From Euptelea pleiosperma (Eukaryota > Streptophyta > Magnoliopsida > Ranunculales > Eupteleaceae), in the NCBI GenBank assembly GCA_035048495.1, contig CM068553.1:31272978-31336977 (forward strand): a stretch of DNA of 64,000 nt. The letters run 5' to 3'. A program made the translations under genes and the position numbers. Below the pieces are notes generated by a model. The model had not been told where the DNA came from, ran no database searches, and was given only the letters and a program-made list of their open reading frames with translations. Positions 13,901 to 23,940 of the stretch are shown here, one piece after another. Positions within the stretch are counted from its first letter, which is position 1. Every line of letters begins with the position of its first letter.

Positions 13901-16900
13901 ACCTTGGATCATTGATTCCTGGCTTCAGAGCATATGACCGGTATGTCATCTTCTTTTTCCTTATATTCCGTGTGTTCTGGTGCGGATAAAGTCCGCATTG
14001 CTGATGTCACCCTTTCTTTTGTCTCAGGGAAAGGGTGTCCACTCTCTCTTCTAGCCTATCTTTACCTTAAGTATTTCGTGTTCCCAAATTTCTGCCAGTT
14101 CTCTTACAAAGAACCTTAACTGTTCTGTAACCTTTTTCCTTCTCACTGTGTGTTTCAGGACTTGGCCACGAGGAGGACGATTGGCACTGGACGTGAAGTA
14201 GGTGGTCTCTGTTAGCGGATGATGTATTCCCACACACGTATTGTGTTGGCCCGACAACCCGTTGGTATACATAGTTGTTTCTCTTTTCCCCAACAGATCG
14301 ATCTTTTGAGGTAAATGGTTGTTTCACATGGTATCAGAGCCTTAAGGCCTAGGAGGTTGCGGGTTCAAGTCTCTAGCGGAGTGTATTCCCGCTGAGGGGG
14401 AGTGTTAGCGGATGATGTATTCCCGCACATGTATTGTGTTGGCTCGACAACTCGTTGGTATACATAGTTGTTTCTCTTTTCCCCAATAGATCGACCTTTT
14501 GGGGTCAATGGTTGTTTCACATGGTATCAGAGCCTTAAGGCCTAGGAGGTTGCGGGTTCAAGTCTCTAGCGGAGTGTATTCCCGCTGAGGGGGAGTGTTA
14601 GCGGATGATGTATTCCTGCACATGTATTGTGTTGGCCCGACAACCCGTTGGTATACATAGTTGTTTCGTCTTTCCCTAATAGGTCGATCTTTTAGGGTAA
14701 ATGGTTGTTTCACAATCTCTATCTCCTGGATGCGACTCCTACAACCTCTGCAGCCCTTCAGTTTAGTAGTCTTAGCAATAGTGTCAATAAAGAGCATCTT
14801 ATGTCTTGGCGTGCTCGTTTAGGTCATGTGTTATTTCCTTATTTACGGGTGTTATTCCCTGAGTTGTTTAAGTCAGTGTCCATGTCTGATCTTTATGTGA
14901 GATTTGTGCTCTATCCAAACATTGTCGCACTACTTTTCCTCATGGTAGTAAAAGTTTATCTATTTTTGACATTGTTCATACTGATGTTTGGGCCATCCCT
15001 GTTACTTCTTTCTTTGGCTATCGATATTTTGTTTCTTTTGTGGATGATTTTTCTTGCTGCACATGGATATTTGTGATGAAGTCAAAAGATGAAGTTTACT
15101 CCATCTTTAAACAGTTTTACAAAATGATTCTTACTCAGTTTGGGACATGTATTAAAATTCTCTGATCTGATCAAGGGGGAGAGTACATGTGTGGGGTCTG
15201 CAGTCGTACTTGTCTGAACATGGCATTGAACATCAAAATTCTTGTGCGTTCACTCCACAACAAAATGGAGTTGCTGAATGCAAAAATAGACACATGTTGG
15301 AAGTGGCTCGTGCACTTCTGTTGTGGTACCATGTTCCTAAAACCTATTGGTCCGATGCAATTTTTCTTGCTGCCTACCTCATCAATTGTATGCTGTCTCG
15401 GTCTCTCCAATTTCGTACTCCGTACCACTTGCTGCATCCTGCGATTCCTCCTTTCCTGGTTCCCTCGAAGATCTTTGGTTGCGTGTGTTATGTTCACATC
15501 TTTCCAACGAAATACCTTGGACTAGGATGCTCACTTGCTCCGACACCACATAATCTATCCCCAAAAGAGAGAAGGCTTGCTAGATAGCAAAGGAGAATAG
15601 GCAGTGAATCAACAGGTGATTAACCATCTCCGAACTTGACTTGCACAAGGAACACCTTGTTATTTAAAGTTAGTTTTTTTAATGTGTTCCTAGTGGGTTT
15701 TGAACCTAGGAAACTTGAGTGACGTTTTAAACATGTGCATTCTTTTTCACTTAAACTTGAAAGTTTGAATGAAAATATTTTGGAGGAAAACCAAGCCGGG
15801 CCGAGTTGGGTTGGGTTGAGTCGTGGGTTGTGGGTCGTGAACCCCACAAGATGCGGAGTATGGATTATGGGTTATGAGCCATGTAAGGGATATTTTCTGC
15901 ACGACACCTGTCGAGACTTGAAGTGCCACGTGTTCCCCGACCAAAAGTTGCCAGCGAGCTATACCTTTGCCGAGACTGATTGTCCGATTAAAGACAACTT
16001 TCACCCGGTACACCGATTTGAAGACATGAGAGAACCTTTAACTCGTAAAGTCAGTTAGACGGCTGATGGAAGAAAATCTATTCGGACATATGACCAAAAT
16101 ATTCATTTAGTTGGACGCTCGGATAATGATTAACTGGGAAACAAACAGAATACCGCCATCTGTCATATGATTACTACAAACCATGATCTACGATGAGTCA
16201 CGCTAGATACAAGAATTCTAGAGTTGATTGGTACGGTCTCAATGTGCCTTTGGACCATGGTTTAAGATTTTGGAATGTTTCGTAATGTTTTGTATGTTTT
16301 GTCTCGTTTCGTAATGTTTCGGAGGGACTAAGCGGTAGACTCGACGGATCAATCGGATATCTTGACAACCTCGATTTAGAAGATGGAAGGATCGGGAATG
16401 CTGGTCGGATCAGTCGGAGATGTCACACGTACGTCGGATTCAGACACTACGAAGTTTATTTCTGATCTTTGCGTGCATCTTGAGGGGGTGTGGGATTTTC
16501 CCCTACAAGCTGTTTAAAGCCCAAACTATCTTTTGGTTTTCACACACTAAAAACATATGTTTATTATGCACATGTCAGCTTTGATTTAAAAATAGTCCAT
16601 GCACACATATGACTCATATTAATTTCGTAACCTTGCATGCACAATTTATTAGGCTCTTTAATGTAAATTACTAAGGGCTAATTCAGATCTCCCTTCTCGC
16701 TTTATATAAAGAGAGGAGTCCAAAATAAAATTTTACAAAAACTGTGTACATAGAGACACATTCTCTCCTTTATTTGGGTTATAAATTTTAAGTCTTTTCC
16801 AAGTTTTGTTTCAAGAGAGAGTACTGTGCCGTAATTGAGTTCATAAGATTGAGGGTCTTAAGAGTGCTGACTACCTTCAATCGGGTTGTTGAATCCTGGG

Positions 16901-19900
16901 AGTAGACGTCCATGAACCTGTCAGCAACATAGAGATGGTGTAGGGGACGAATCTGCTTTAGGACAATGCATTGACCGCGTGCCTCAACTCTTATCAAACT
17001 AACAAATAACTTCATCACCTTTTTTTTCTATTAGAGATTCTAATTTGCAGCTATGTGTAAAGAAATGTTAACATTAAGGTATGCAATTTTACTGTTTCTC
17101 GATTTATAAAGATTTGTAAATTTTAAGTTTTTGAAACACAGACATAGATACCAACACATCTATTCGGCAACATCATATCCCTACTAGTTAAGTGATCCAC
17201 CGTCAAGATTTTGTCAAGAATAGCTGTCCAAGCGAAAAAGACACGTTAGACGGGATAGGAGCCCCCCAAACCAGAGATGCAAGAAAAGAACTTTGCCCCA
17301 TTTGTTGAATATGGGGATGAAACGGCTTGATGGAAAACAAACCCTTGGGCTCCCATCTCCAAGGCCTCTAATCCGCCCTTGAAGCTAACACCGGACCATC
17401 ACCAACTTAAGACCGTTGCTAATTTTTATTTTTGCAACGACTCCCTCCATGGCCTCTATACAATCCTGGATCTTGGCCCCATGGAGATCAACAATGATAT
17501 ATAAAGTGGGGAAAACATCATTCAAAGTTTCTTCCCCACACTATATATCCTCCCAAAATTGAACCTTGTCACCCCTCCCTACTTTGTAAAGAATGCCCTT
17601 CCTGAAGATATCTTGGATTTTCATAATACCTTTCCACATGCTCCTCCCAAAAGATAAGGAGCCTAGGTTTTCAACTGACCAATCTTGCACTTCCCCATAT
17701 TTTCACCCAATAACATCCCGCCATAAGTTCTTCCCATCCTCTTCAAACCGCCAAAGCCATTTCTCAAAAAGTGCCACATTCATATCTCTAAAGAAACAAA
17801 AGCCCAAGCCTCTTGCCACCTTAGGCTTGCAAATCTTCGCCCAATCCACCAAGTGAAATTGATGGGTGTCGTGCTTCCCTTGCCACAAAAAATCCCCATA
17901 AGCTTCTCTAATTGCACCACGCTACTCAGAATGGTAAACAAAGAAGGAAGTGAATGGGAAGGCTAGAAAGAGTACTCTTAATAAGAATGACTTTTCCTTC
18001 TGTAAATAGATACTTATTCTTCAAATTATGATAAACGACCATATGGAGTGTGGAATTGAATGTCCACAGCATTCTGTAACATGTTGATGTAGATATCTAA
18101 GAGCCCGAGAGTTAAAGGTAACTATAATTACATATGAAAATGATTATAATCATTGAATCATGTCATATTAAGTACATTATATCAAAATAGAACATTACAT
18201 TACACATAGGAAGGTCGCAAAATAATATTTTATTTATTTTAATAAATTAAATACTAATATATTAAACTAATTAAAAATAAAAGTGCAACATATATGCATG
18301 CATTTGATGCATTAGAATGTCATATTTTTTTTAATATTATTTAATTAAAATGGGTTAAAAATAAATTAGTAATCAATCATATTTCATTTCCATTAATGAA
18401 AGAATATTATGTACAATTTCCAAGTCATATCTACTATTAAATTATGACATTTGCTAATATTTTTCTAAGAAATATTAAAAACTTCAGGGAAAAAATCAAC
18501 ACAACCAAGTTGTAGATCAGGCCAAGTTACACAACATATTAATCATTCAAGCACAACCATAGACGTTTAGGGTGAAAACAAAGGAAATTGGGGTTTTCTC
18601 CAAATTTCATAAGGTTTCACTCTAAAACTCCTTAAATGAGTGTATAAATCTGGTGTAAATGCATCATAGATCCATACATTTGATGCATTTACATATCTAA
18701 GTTCTATTTTTAACAAAAAAAAACTATGAGGTTAATTGAAAGAATCTGTTTCCTTGAAATTTTAAAATAATTCCTTGATCTACTCTATTGATCGATATGA
18801 GGAGCATTTTTTAAGAATAATCAAACTGGAATTGTCATTTTTGGTCTAAGATGGATTGAGGATTGAAAGTTTTATGAAAAACAAATTTAGAAAGGTTTAC
18901 TGTGTTCGGATTGAAAAATTTCGTTCGGTCGAAATTTTTTGACCAAAATAATGCAGTTTTATACTGTGTGTGGGTCTAATGCTAGTGTTTATCAACATTT
19001 ACTATTCATTTTGAAAATTAATGCAGATTTTGACCTTGATGGTATCTTTTCAATCGACCCCTGTGGAAATGGAAATATTCTGCAAAATAAACTAAATTTA
19101 GAAATAAAAGAAATTCAATACATTGGTCATCTCCAATTTGCAGATGATTTTTTAATGTAAGGTGAGTCACCAACAAATGAGGTTCTTAAGATGCATTATT
19201 CTTTATTTTGAAGCTGTGTTCGGTTTGATAATCACTCTTGGCAAATATCGAGTCTTTGCGATTGGTGAAATTAAAGTTTGACCGAGTTGGCTACTACTTT
19301 GGGTTGCAAAGTGGGTCTTTTCCATCCTCCTATCATGGTCTTCCTTAAGGAGCAAGATACTGGTTGAAGGATTTTTGGAATACAGTAGTGGAACAATATG
19401 AAAGAATGCTGGTTTTTGGAAGGAAAGCTATCTTTATAAAGGGGGTAAGGTACCATTAATACGTAGCACGTTTTCGAGCCTCCCCCACTTATTGTCTCTT
19501 TTCTCTCATTTGTGGCTTCTATCACATCTAGATTGGAGAAACTTGAAAGGGATTTCTTATGGACAAGAGGGAAGACGAGAAGAAATATCATTTGGTAGAA
19601 TGGAAAAAAAATTGTAGGCCTAAGGAGGTTAGTGATTTTGGACTTAAGACCTGTAAGGGCTTTGAACAAATCCGTTTAGGTAATTGGCTATGGAAATTTA
19701 AGAAAGAAACACCAGGTATTTGTGTGAGAGCCGTAGAAAACAAATATGGAAGCAGGAGCTTTTGTTGGAATAGTTATGGTGTCAAATCTAGCTATAACAT
19801 TAGTGTATTGATGGGCATCTCCAAAGTTAGAGGATTTACACAAATTTTGAAGTGGGGGTTGGTAAGAAGGTGATGTTTTAGGAGGAGGATGTGTGTAGGG

Positions 19901-21211
19901 ATTTGAGATCAACTTAGTGATTTTCCTATCCCATATTGAATGGTGGAATGTGAACTTCTTCTAAACAGTTGTTATGTGGTGGAGGGAAGCATGAGATGGA
20001 GGCTGAAGTTTAAATTCCTATTTAATGAGGGAAGTGGAGGATTTGCTAGTCTCCTGCATCACCGTTGGAGGTACGCATTATGATCCTCATCAGAGGATAC
20101 AAGTGTTTGGAAATGAGAGAAGAAAAGAAACTTCTCGGTGAGGTCTTCCTTCTTAGCGTTTATCAAGGTGGTGGAATCCTCTTATTATCTGGTCAAATTT
20201 GTTAGGGGATCTCTTGTCTTGCAGAAGGTTGCTTTTTCCAATGGGTGGCACCTAGAAAAACTTTTGATGGAGGACAACCTAATTTGGTGTCCAATCTGTG
20301 TTTTGCGGAAAGAGTGTAGAATCGATAGATCACGTACTTATCCACTACAGCTTAGTTATTTGTGTGTGATGAACCGTCTTTCCATTCTTTGGCCTTAAGT
20401 GGGTAATGTCATTGCCAAGTAGTCTTATTGAGCTTCTTCAAGGTTTGGGTGCATGAAGGCATTGCAATAAGAGGTCGCATGCTTGATTGTTTTATGCATC
20501 AAGTAGGCTTCAGGAAGTTATTCACATAGTGAGTCTGACCTAGCAATTCCAAGTCGTGTATGTGAACTTAGATACTTGCAAAACTTGATGCTGCTGTGTC
20601 CGAATAGTTAACTGTTAGTAGTTTGAGGACATGATATTCTATAAATAAGTCCCAAGTATAAAGCTTAAGCAAATTTATTTACATAAATGGATATAGATTT
20701 TGAAAAAGTGCATATATCTCTGTGTGAAAACTTGTGGTAGGTAAGAAAATTGGGATAACCTGTGATAATAGCATCTAGTAATAGGCTTTCTTTTCATGGT
20801 TAATTGATTTTCTTCCTTGGTGAATAAGATGACATGGAACCTATGATCTGAAATTTCCAATTTGTGTGTTCTAATCTCAACCCCATGGATAATTAAGTTA
20901 ATAATTATAATGTTGATATGTATGTCATTTATACATTTGTGATTATCTAATGTATTGCTATCTGAATTTCTTCAAAAGCATCAATCCATATGCCACGCAT
21001 CGGGTATCAAGATGCATCCCAACGTTCAGAATGGTACACAGTTGAACGTCTCTTGCGAAAATATGCATCTATATATGGCATAAAGATTTTTGTGTAAGTG
21101 ACCTCTCTCTCTAAGAAATGTGGAGTTCAGTCTTCTGTACATCAAAAGTTCGCTTGAATATATTTCTTGCTTCTAATGTTTTGCAGGTATTATTTCCGAC
21201 GTTCATCTTGA
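1903..21211 (+). CDS. C-terminal macro domain of a plant ALC1/CHD1L-like SNF2 chromatin remodeller (four 3' exons, 5'-partial)
   Basis: Exons are 1903-2048, 9517-9681, 20979-21093 and 21187-21211 (TGA at 21209). Phases chain perfectly (1+48 codons+1; 2+54+1; 2+37+2; 1+7+stop), and each intron starts GT and ends AG. The product contains [17 protein letters not shown], then IYQRA and LHLGDLHFI, then [15 protein letters not shown] and LERCLSKAS, then [21 protein letters not shown] and IFVYYFRRSS. This order and these motifs match the C-terminal macro domain of animal ALC1 (CHD1L) and its plant SNF2-family homologue (CHR10/ASG3 type). In animals this domain binds poly(ADP-ribose) and regulates the attached ATPase. 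The ATPase exons are not in the window, so the gene must begin further left. The two large introns (7.5 and 11.3 kb) are filled with retroelements, yet the reading frame is intact, so the gene is probably functional. Confidence 0.85.
2300..2480 (+). repeat. Probable copia LTR 3' part followed by primer-binding site
   Basis: An AT-rich segment followed by a CT microsatellite ends in AACCCTAATTTACTA and then TGGTATCTGAGC, one base off the standard tRNA-Met primer-binding site. The LTR start (near TGTTAATGGAACAC at 2300) is a guess. It pairs with the gag remnant beyond the PIF insertion. Confidence 0.45.
2481..2972 (+). mobile_element. 5' leader of the same truncated copia element
   Basis: Non-coding sequence between the primer-binding site and the TTA target site of the next element. 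It includes several loose repeats of a CACATTTCCCGAGGT-like phrase between 2790 and 2950. No gene is seen. Confidence 0.35.
2973..4744. mobile_element. PIF/Harbinger-like non-autonomous DNA element (1.77 kb)
   Basis: Terminal inverted repeats GGCTGTGTTTGGTT / AACCAAACGCAGCC are flanked by the trinucleotide TTA on both sides (2970-2972 and 4745-4747), the target duplication typical of PIF/Harbinger. No transposase is recognisable inside, so it would need help in trans. It carries at least one nested foldback element (about 3470-3812) and a short palindromic block near 4140-4320. Confidence 0.7.
3470..3812. mobile_element. MULE-MITE (foldback) nested in the PIF-like element
   Basis: Long inverted arms: TATGGATGTTTGGCCAATCC on the left and its near-complement on the right, with CCTACAATATGAGCAGCGTGG mirrored by GTGGCTCATATTGTGGGC. 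It is the same family as the well-bounded copies at 43574 and 53597. The GAGTAAAAC terminus is not clear, so the ends are approximate. Confidence 0.55.
4748..5340 (+). pseudogene. Copia gag remnant
   Basis: Between about 4985 and 5330 the + strand encodes pieces such as [28 protein letters not shown] and [14 protein letters not shown], the N-terminal copia-type gag family (sugar-beet or legume copia style). Several stop codons interrupt it (for example after EASNY and after MTWL), so it is dead. The TTA duplication at 2970/4745 shows that the PIF-like element split this copia copy between its leader and gag. Confidence 0.7.
5341..6155. other. Retroelement-like non-coding DNA, possible minus-strand LTR
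   Basis: The block around 5480-5660, with its TTTACGAGGTTCAT and AGGCAATTCACTATAG phrases, resembles LTR sequence of plant copia elements read backwards. No boundaries were found and no coding sequence is seen. Confidence 0.3.
6160..6355. repeat. 22-bp tandem repeat, about nine units
   Basis: Units resemble GAGCATGGCTGTGAGCTCTAGG with substitutions; odd and even units alternate between AGCTCTA and AGCTCAA forms. A GAT/ATG-rich trinucleotide stretch (6360-6445) follows directly. Confidence 0.8.
6360..6445. repeat. Degenerate (GAT)n microsatellite
   Basis: A run of GATGATGATG and ATAATGATG motifs. The open frame across it gives only a poly-Met/Ile string and is not a gene. Confidence 0.85.
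7140..7410. repeat. Short-unit tandem repeat (GGGATGAGTTGCC type)
   Basis: About 15-17 repeats of a 15-17-bp unit, variants of GAGTTGCCGGGATGA, with occasional GGAAGAG alternatives. It lies immediately before the LTR of the copia copy described next and may belong to that element. Confidence 0.75.
7411..7571 (+). repeat. Copia LTR (3' part) of the first family copy
   Basis: AT-rich with a TATAAATAATAAC stretch and pyrimidine tract (TCCTCTCTTCTCCTC), ending just before TTGGTATCAGAGC at about 7571-7583. It resembles the sequence before the primer-binding site at about 12040, so both belong to one family. The 5' LTR boundary was not located. Confidence 0.5.
7572..8480 (+). pseudogene. Copia element copy 1: leader and broken gag start
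   Basis: The primer-binding site TGGTATCAGAGC is followed by a ~720-base leader with two TGACGTCA palindromes (7667 and 7689). A gag start at 8307 reads [11 protein letters not shown], then [12 protein letters not shown], a TAG stop at 8418, then [11 protein letters not shown]. Homology with copy 2 (gag start at 12717) fades near 8480, so the element is truncated after its first ~55 codons and carries a nonsense codon. Non-functional. Confidence 0.75.
8481..9516. other. Intron DNA without recognisable gene
   Basis: Positions 8481-8960 are unclassified sequence, perhaps another retroelement fragment in reverse. Positions 8961-9516 look like native intron ending in a pyrimidine-rich tract and the acceptor before exon 9517. 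Nothing else is supported. Confidence 0.4.
10490..10691. repeat. 101-bp tandem duplication in the macro-gene intron
   Basis: Two near-identical copies (10490-10590 and 10591-10691), each containing TAGATTGAATGTACTTCTTA and ATTACATGAATGAACAA. They differ at only a few bases, so the duplication is recent. Confidence 0.85.
10990..11435 (+). pseudogene. L1-like LINE reverse-transcriptase fragment
   Basis: The + strand encodes broken pieces of the endonuclease-RT linker and the start of [34 protein letters not shown] and [20 protein letters not shown]. Stops and frameshifts interrupt it. It is a truncated, dead LINE inside the macro-gene intron. Confidence 0.7.
11880..12040 (+). repeat. Copia LTR (3' part), family copy 2
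   Basis: AT-rich stretch with TTAATATAAATAAGATT and a CTCTTCTCTC tract, followed by the primer-binding-like TGGTATCGGAGC at about 12042. The 5' LTR boundary could not be fixed. Confidence 0.5.
12041..15525 (+). pseudogene. Ty1-copia gag-pol remnant, family copy 2, split by a TRIM array
   Basis: In order: leader with a TGACGTCA palindrome (12146); gag start at 12717 ([24 protein letters not shown]); gag body about 13090-13390 ([19 protein letters not shown]); a frame change near a 13-base G run at 13502; zinc knuckle [14 protein letters not shown]; protease start TPWIIDS and EHMTG near 13900 with a stop in place of the usual Gly codon; pre-integrase [10 protein letters not shown] near 14800; integrase core with [18 protein letters not shown] and [21 protein letters not shown] (to about 15520). 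RT and RNase H are missing; the copy ends where a minus-strand LINE begins. Many stops and shifts make it non-functional. Confidence 0.85.
14210..14714 (+). mobile_element. Tandem TRIM retrotransposon array (three LTRs, two internal segments)
   Basis: LTRs at 14210-14328, 14403-14521 and 14596-14714 are each exactly 119 bp, start TGTTAGCGGATGATG and end TTTCACA. The two internal segments (14329-14402, 14522-14595) are each 74 bp, start with the primer-binding site TGGTATCAGAGCC and end with a purine tract GAGGGGGAG. It sits in the copia pol region; the flanks GTCTC / ATCTC form a 5-bp target duplication with one change, and the pol frame is continuous when the array is left out. Its length and lack of coding capacity fit TRIM (terminal-repeat retrotransposon in miniature). 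Confidence 0.9.
15526..15660 (-). pseudogene. LINE zf-RVT fragment (distal part)
   Basis: On the minus strand the frame gives pieces like [26 protein letters not shown], the zinc-knuckle-like C-terminal region of plant L1-type LINEs. It continues the fragment at 17160-17945; an LTR-element fragment separates the two. Confidence 0.6.
15661..17159 (+). mobile_element. LTR-retrotransposon 3' fragment inserted in the LINE
   Basis: A purine tract CTTGAGGGGG (16479-16488) is followed by a candidate LTR starting TGTGGGATTTTCC at 16489 and ending near TAATTTGCA at 17049 (561 bp). The candidate LTR contains a TATA-like CTTTATATAAAGAG near 16700. Upstream (15880-16478) is non-coding. The matching 5' LTR is not seen. 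Superfamily unknown. Confidence 0.45.
17160..17945 (-). pseudogene. L1-like LINE, C-terminal RT/zf-RVT fragment
   Basis: The minus strand between about 17703 and 17888 encodes [19 protein letters not shown] and [17 protein letters not shown], a conserved LINE segment downstream of RT. The part nearer 17200 matches the zf-RVT start. Frameshifts and stops are present. Confidence 0.7.
17946..18925. other. AT-rich intron DNA, nothing recognised
   Basis: Mostly A/T with scattered TTTGATGCATT phrases (near 18300, 18680). No coding, terminal-repeat or tandem structure was found. Confidence 0.4.
18926..20480 (+). pseudogene. L1-like LINE 3' half, RT to zf-RVT
   Basis: Pieces in order on the + strand: [12 protein letters not shown] at about 19125-19158 (the FADD catalytic motif of RT), [17 protein letters not shown] and [12 protein letters not shown] near 19580-19700, then [10 protein letters not shown] and the zf-[21 protein letters not shown] near 20250. 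Multiple stops and frameshifts make it inactive. It ends within the last 500 bp of the macro-gene intron. Confidence 0.7.
20481..20978 (+). other. Native intron tail before the penultimate macro exon
   Basis: No element recognised. It ends in TCTGAATTTCTTCAAAAG, the acceptor used for exon 20979. Confidence 0.5.
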
Positions 21212-22052
21212 GTATGGAGAAATGATAGTTGCCCAACATGAGTAACGTTCCATGTAATCATAACTGATAAATAAGGACGAAAGCATGATGTTTTAAATGT
21301 GTTTTTTCTAGTTTTGATGTACTTCTTCTTCTGTGATCTAGGTTGTGTGTAAGCGACAGACAAAGAAGTTTCGTGTGCTTGATGCATTACCATATACATA
21401 AGCTGCTTATTGATTACTCCAGACTGTCAAATTGAATGGCTACTGCTTGGAATAGTAATAGTGACGAGCAATCTTAGTGGATCAATCGAAGAGCAAGAAG
21501 TTGAACCTTTAGAAGGCTGAAGTCAGGAAAGGACCGATGATTGATAAGGGTTGGTGGGGCTCCATGTCTGTATTCGTCAATAGGCCGCCAAAGTTTATGG
21601 TACAGCATGAAGAACAGAGAACTTCTAGGTACAGAAACAAACCATTTTCTCTTTAATGCAGTGAGGAATGATCAGGTTTTTCTGGTACTAATCCCATTGA
21701 AGATCAATCACTGATCGGCTTCTTGTGTGGGTTCTACCAACTGCCCTTGAAAAGGTGTTATAGGTGGGTCCCACATGCTGGTTTAGGTTTTCAGTTTTCA
21801 TGTTCAGTAATGCAAAATAGAATTTGCCTCTTGCAAATTGAGTGGTAAATGTACAGCTTTTTCCCCAATTGCAGTTGGCAGGTTTTCTGTTCTTGTTAAT
21901 GTTGTTAGATTTAGCTCACTTGTGTTCATGAAGGAGCTCCTTCAATGAACAACATGCTCTTGAAATCTTTGCAAGGCATCTTGTTAAAGGTTTCTCATTT
22001 TATATTTGGTGCTGTTCTGGAAATATGGACTAACCATTTTATGGGTCCCACT
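21212..22052 (+). other. 3' UTR and downstream flank of the macro-domain gene
   Basis: No coding sequence. The 3' UTR probably runs several hundred bases, since no obvious second gene follows, but no strong polyadenylation signal was pinpointed. Confidence 0.4.
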
Positions 22053-22417
22053 CATGGCTTAAAAAACGGTCGTTACAATAGAAACAAACCTCCCCCGTTA
22101 TGTTACATACTGTTTTAATGTTCAGAAAATTAGGGCTTATTTTTTCGTTATAAAGGCCATTTTTTTTGTTGGAAATAATGGCCGTTATAATGAAAATAAC
22201 AACCGTTATTTTGCGAAAAAATTAGTTAAAAAAAAAGCCTGTTATTTCTGTTACGTTGGGTTATAAATTTTGCTGAAATTTGAAATTCAAAATTTGAATT
22301 TTAGATCTGTTTTTTTTCAGTTATTTCCCGTTTTTGGTTCTGTGCGTTACAATCTGTTGTAACGAAAAAAACGATAACGCTCTGTTATACCTTTATAACG
22401 GCCCCTTCTAAACCTTG
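22053..22417. mobile_element. AACGG-rich hAT-like element (365 bp)
   Basis: Begins CATGGCTTAAAAAACGG and ends CTTCTAAACCTTG, flanked on both sides by the 8-bp duplication GTCCCACT (22045-22052, 22418-22425). The interior is made of CGTTATA/TATAACG repeats. Non-coding. Confidence 0.85.
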
Positions 22418-23539
22418 GTCCCACTCCCACCTGTGAGATGGTCATGGATCAAATCACATTCTTTTGGACGGTGTCAAAAGGATCCATCTCTTGGACATTA
22501 AAAAGATGTGTGGCAGACAGTCTTGGATATTGGTACCAAGTACTTGCTCTTGTAGTACAAAATCGGAGTCAACCTTGCTATTGTAATCGCGCTTTTTGTG
22601 GTTTTAGTTTCATTTTGATCTGGGCTCCATTTAAGAGGAGGCCCATCAATTTTACGCCCATGATTGTTGAAGTGTGGGGTTAGGGTTCATTGAGGATGAT
22701 GGAATAGTTCCATAATATAAAGGTTTCTTCTTAGGGCCCGTTTGGCAAACTAGTGGAAGCCAAAATGTTGATTCTAAATTAAATTGATGAATTAAAAGTT
22801 TGTCATTTGGAAGCAAAAGTTTGTTCAGTAAGACTCTAAATTGCTTGTTCGTGTCGAGCAACCTCTCAAGTATGGTGCAACATAGGTTGGGTGATGGGTG
22901 GAATTTGGGTGAAGGAAGGACAAGAATTTGGTTTGGATTTCGGTTTATTTAACTCCATCAAATTTGAACCTAACTGTTGTTGAGGGAGGGAAATAATTGG
23001 ATGCATAGTTACTGTTAGGAGCAAGGTTTAAAAGGAGCCGTTATAACGGTATAACGGACTGGGGGTGTTACCTTTTTCTCTGTTATAACGAATTGCAACG
23101 CTCGGGGGCCGAATGAAAAATAACAGAAAAAAATGGCGGTAAATTTGAATAAAGGGAATTTTTTTTAAAAGAAAATAAACTTTAATGCATTTATATAAAC
23201 AAAAATAACTTTTCAAAATTTACAAAAAAGTAACAAAATGCCCTTAAAAGGGTGTCTGTCGGGTATAAACGCCCTTTAAAAGGGCGTGTCAGGTTGTCAA
23301 ATGCTTTTGAAAAGGCATCTGACAAACTGGGTGTCTGTACATGACAGACGCCCTTTGAAAGGGCATTTGTACGTTGGGTGCATTATTGAGCATTATTTGG
23401 GTGCAAAGATCCAAAGGTTGCAAATCACCAATCAGACTGAGTTTTAGTTTGCAGGTCCACCGAGGGACTGGTAAAACATCCATACCGTCAGCACCCTCTA
23501 ATAGTGTGCCACGTGGATAGTAAGAAAAGAAAAAAAAAG

Positions 23540-23940
23540 GGTGTCGGGCTCCGTTGACAGCCCTAAAATGACAAGCTCCGTTAAGGGACACAATATGAGC
23601 CACGTGACACACTCTTAGAGGACTCTGATCGTATGGATGTTTGGTCAATCCCTAGGTGGATCTACAAACCAAAAATCAGCCCGACTAGTGATTGTTAGGC
23701 ATTGGATCTTTGTACCTCAAATGCTGCTCAAATTCCCAGAGTTGAGATCAACCCATGAAAGTAACTACAATCCAATGCTTAGAAATCACGAATCAGGCTG
23801 ATTTTTGGTTTGTTGGTCCATCTAGGGATTGGCCAAACATCCATACGGTCAGAGTCCTCTAAGAAGGTGCCACGAGGCTCATATTGTGTCCTGTAACGGG
23901 AGCCTGTCATTTTAGGGCTGTCAACCGAGCCCGACCCAAA
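23540..23940. mobile_element. MULE-MITE relative with GTCGGGCTC ends
   Basis: The arms run from GGTGTCGGGCTCCGTTGACA on the left to its complement near 23920 on the right, and share the core GGATGTTTGGTCAATCCC / GGGATTGGCCAAACATCC with the GAGTAAAAC family. The extreme ends differ from that family, so it is a subfamily or a chimera. Confidence 0.55.

Noticed and set aside
14329..14402. tRNA-like sequence (GGGTTCAAGTCTC) in the TRIM
   Set aside because: It begins exactly with the retroelement primer-binding site and ends in a purine tract between identical LTRs. No cloverleaf.
16489..17049. Endogenous pararetrovirus promoter
   Set aside because: A TATA-like box and purine tract exist, but no viral coding domain is nearby. 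An LTR fragment explains it.
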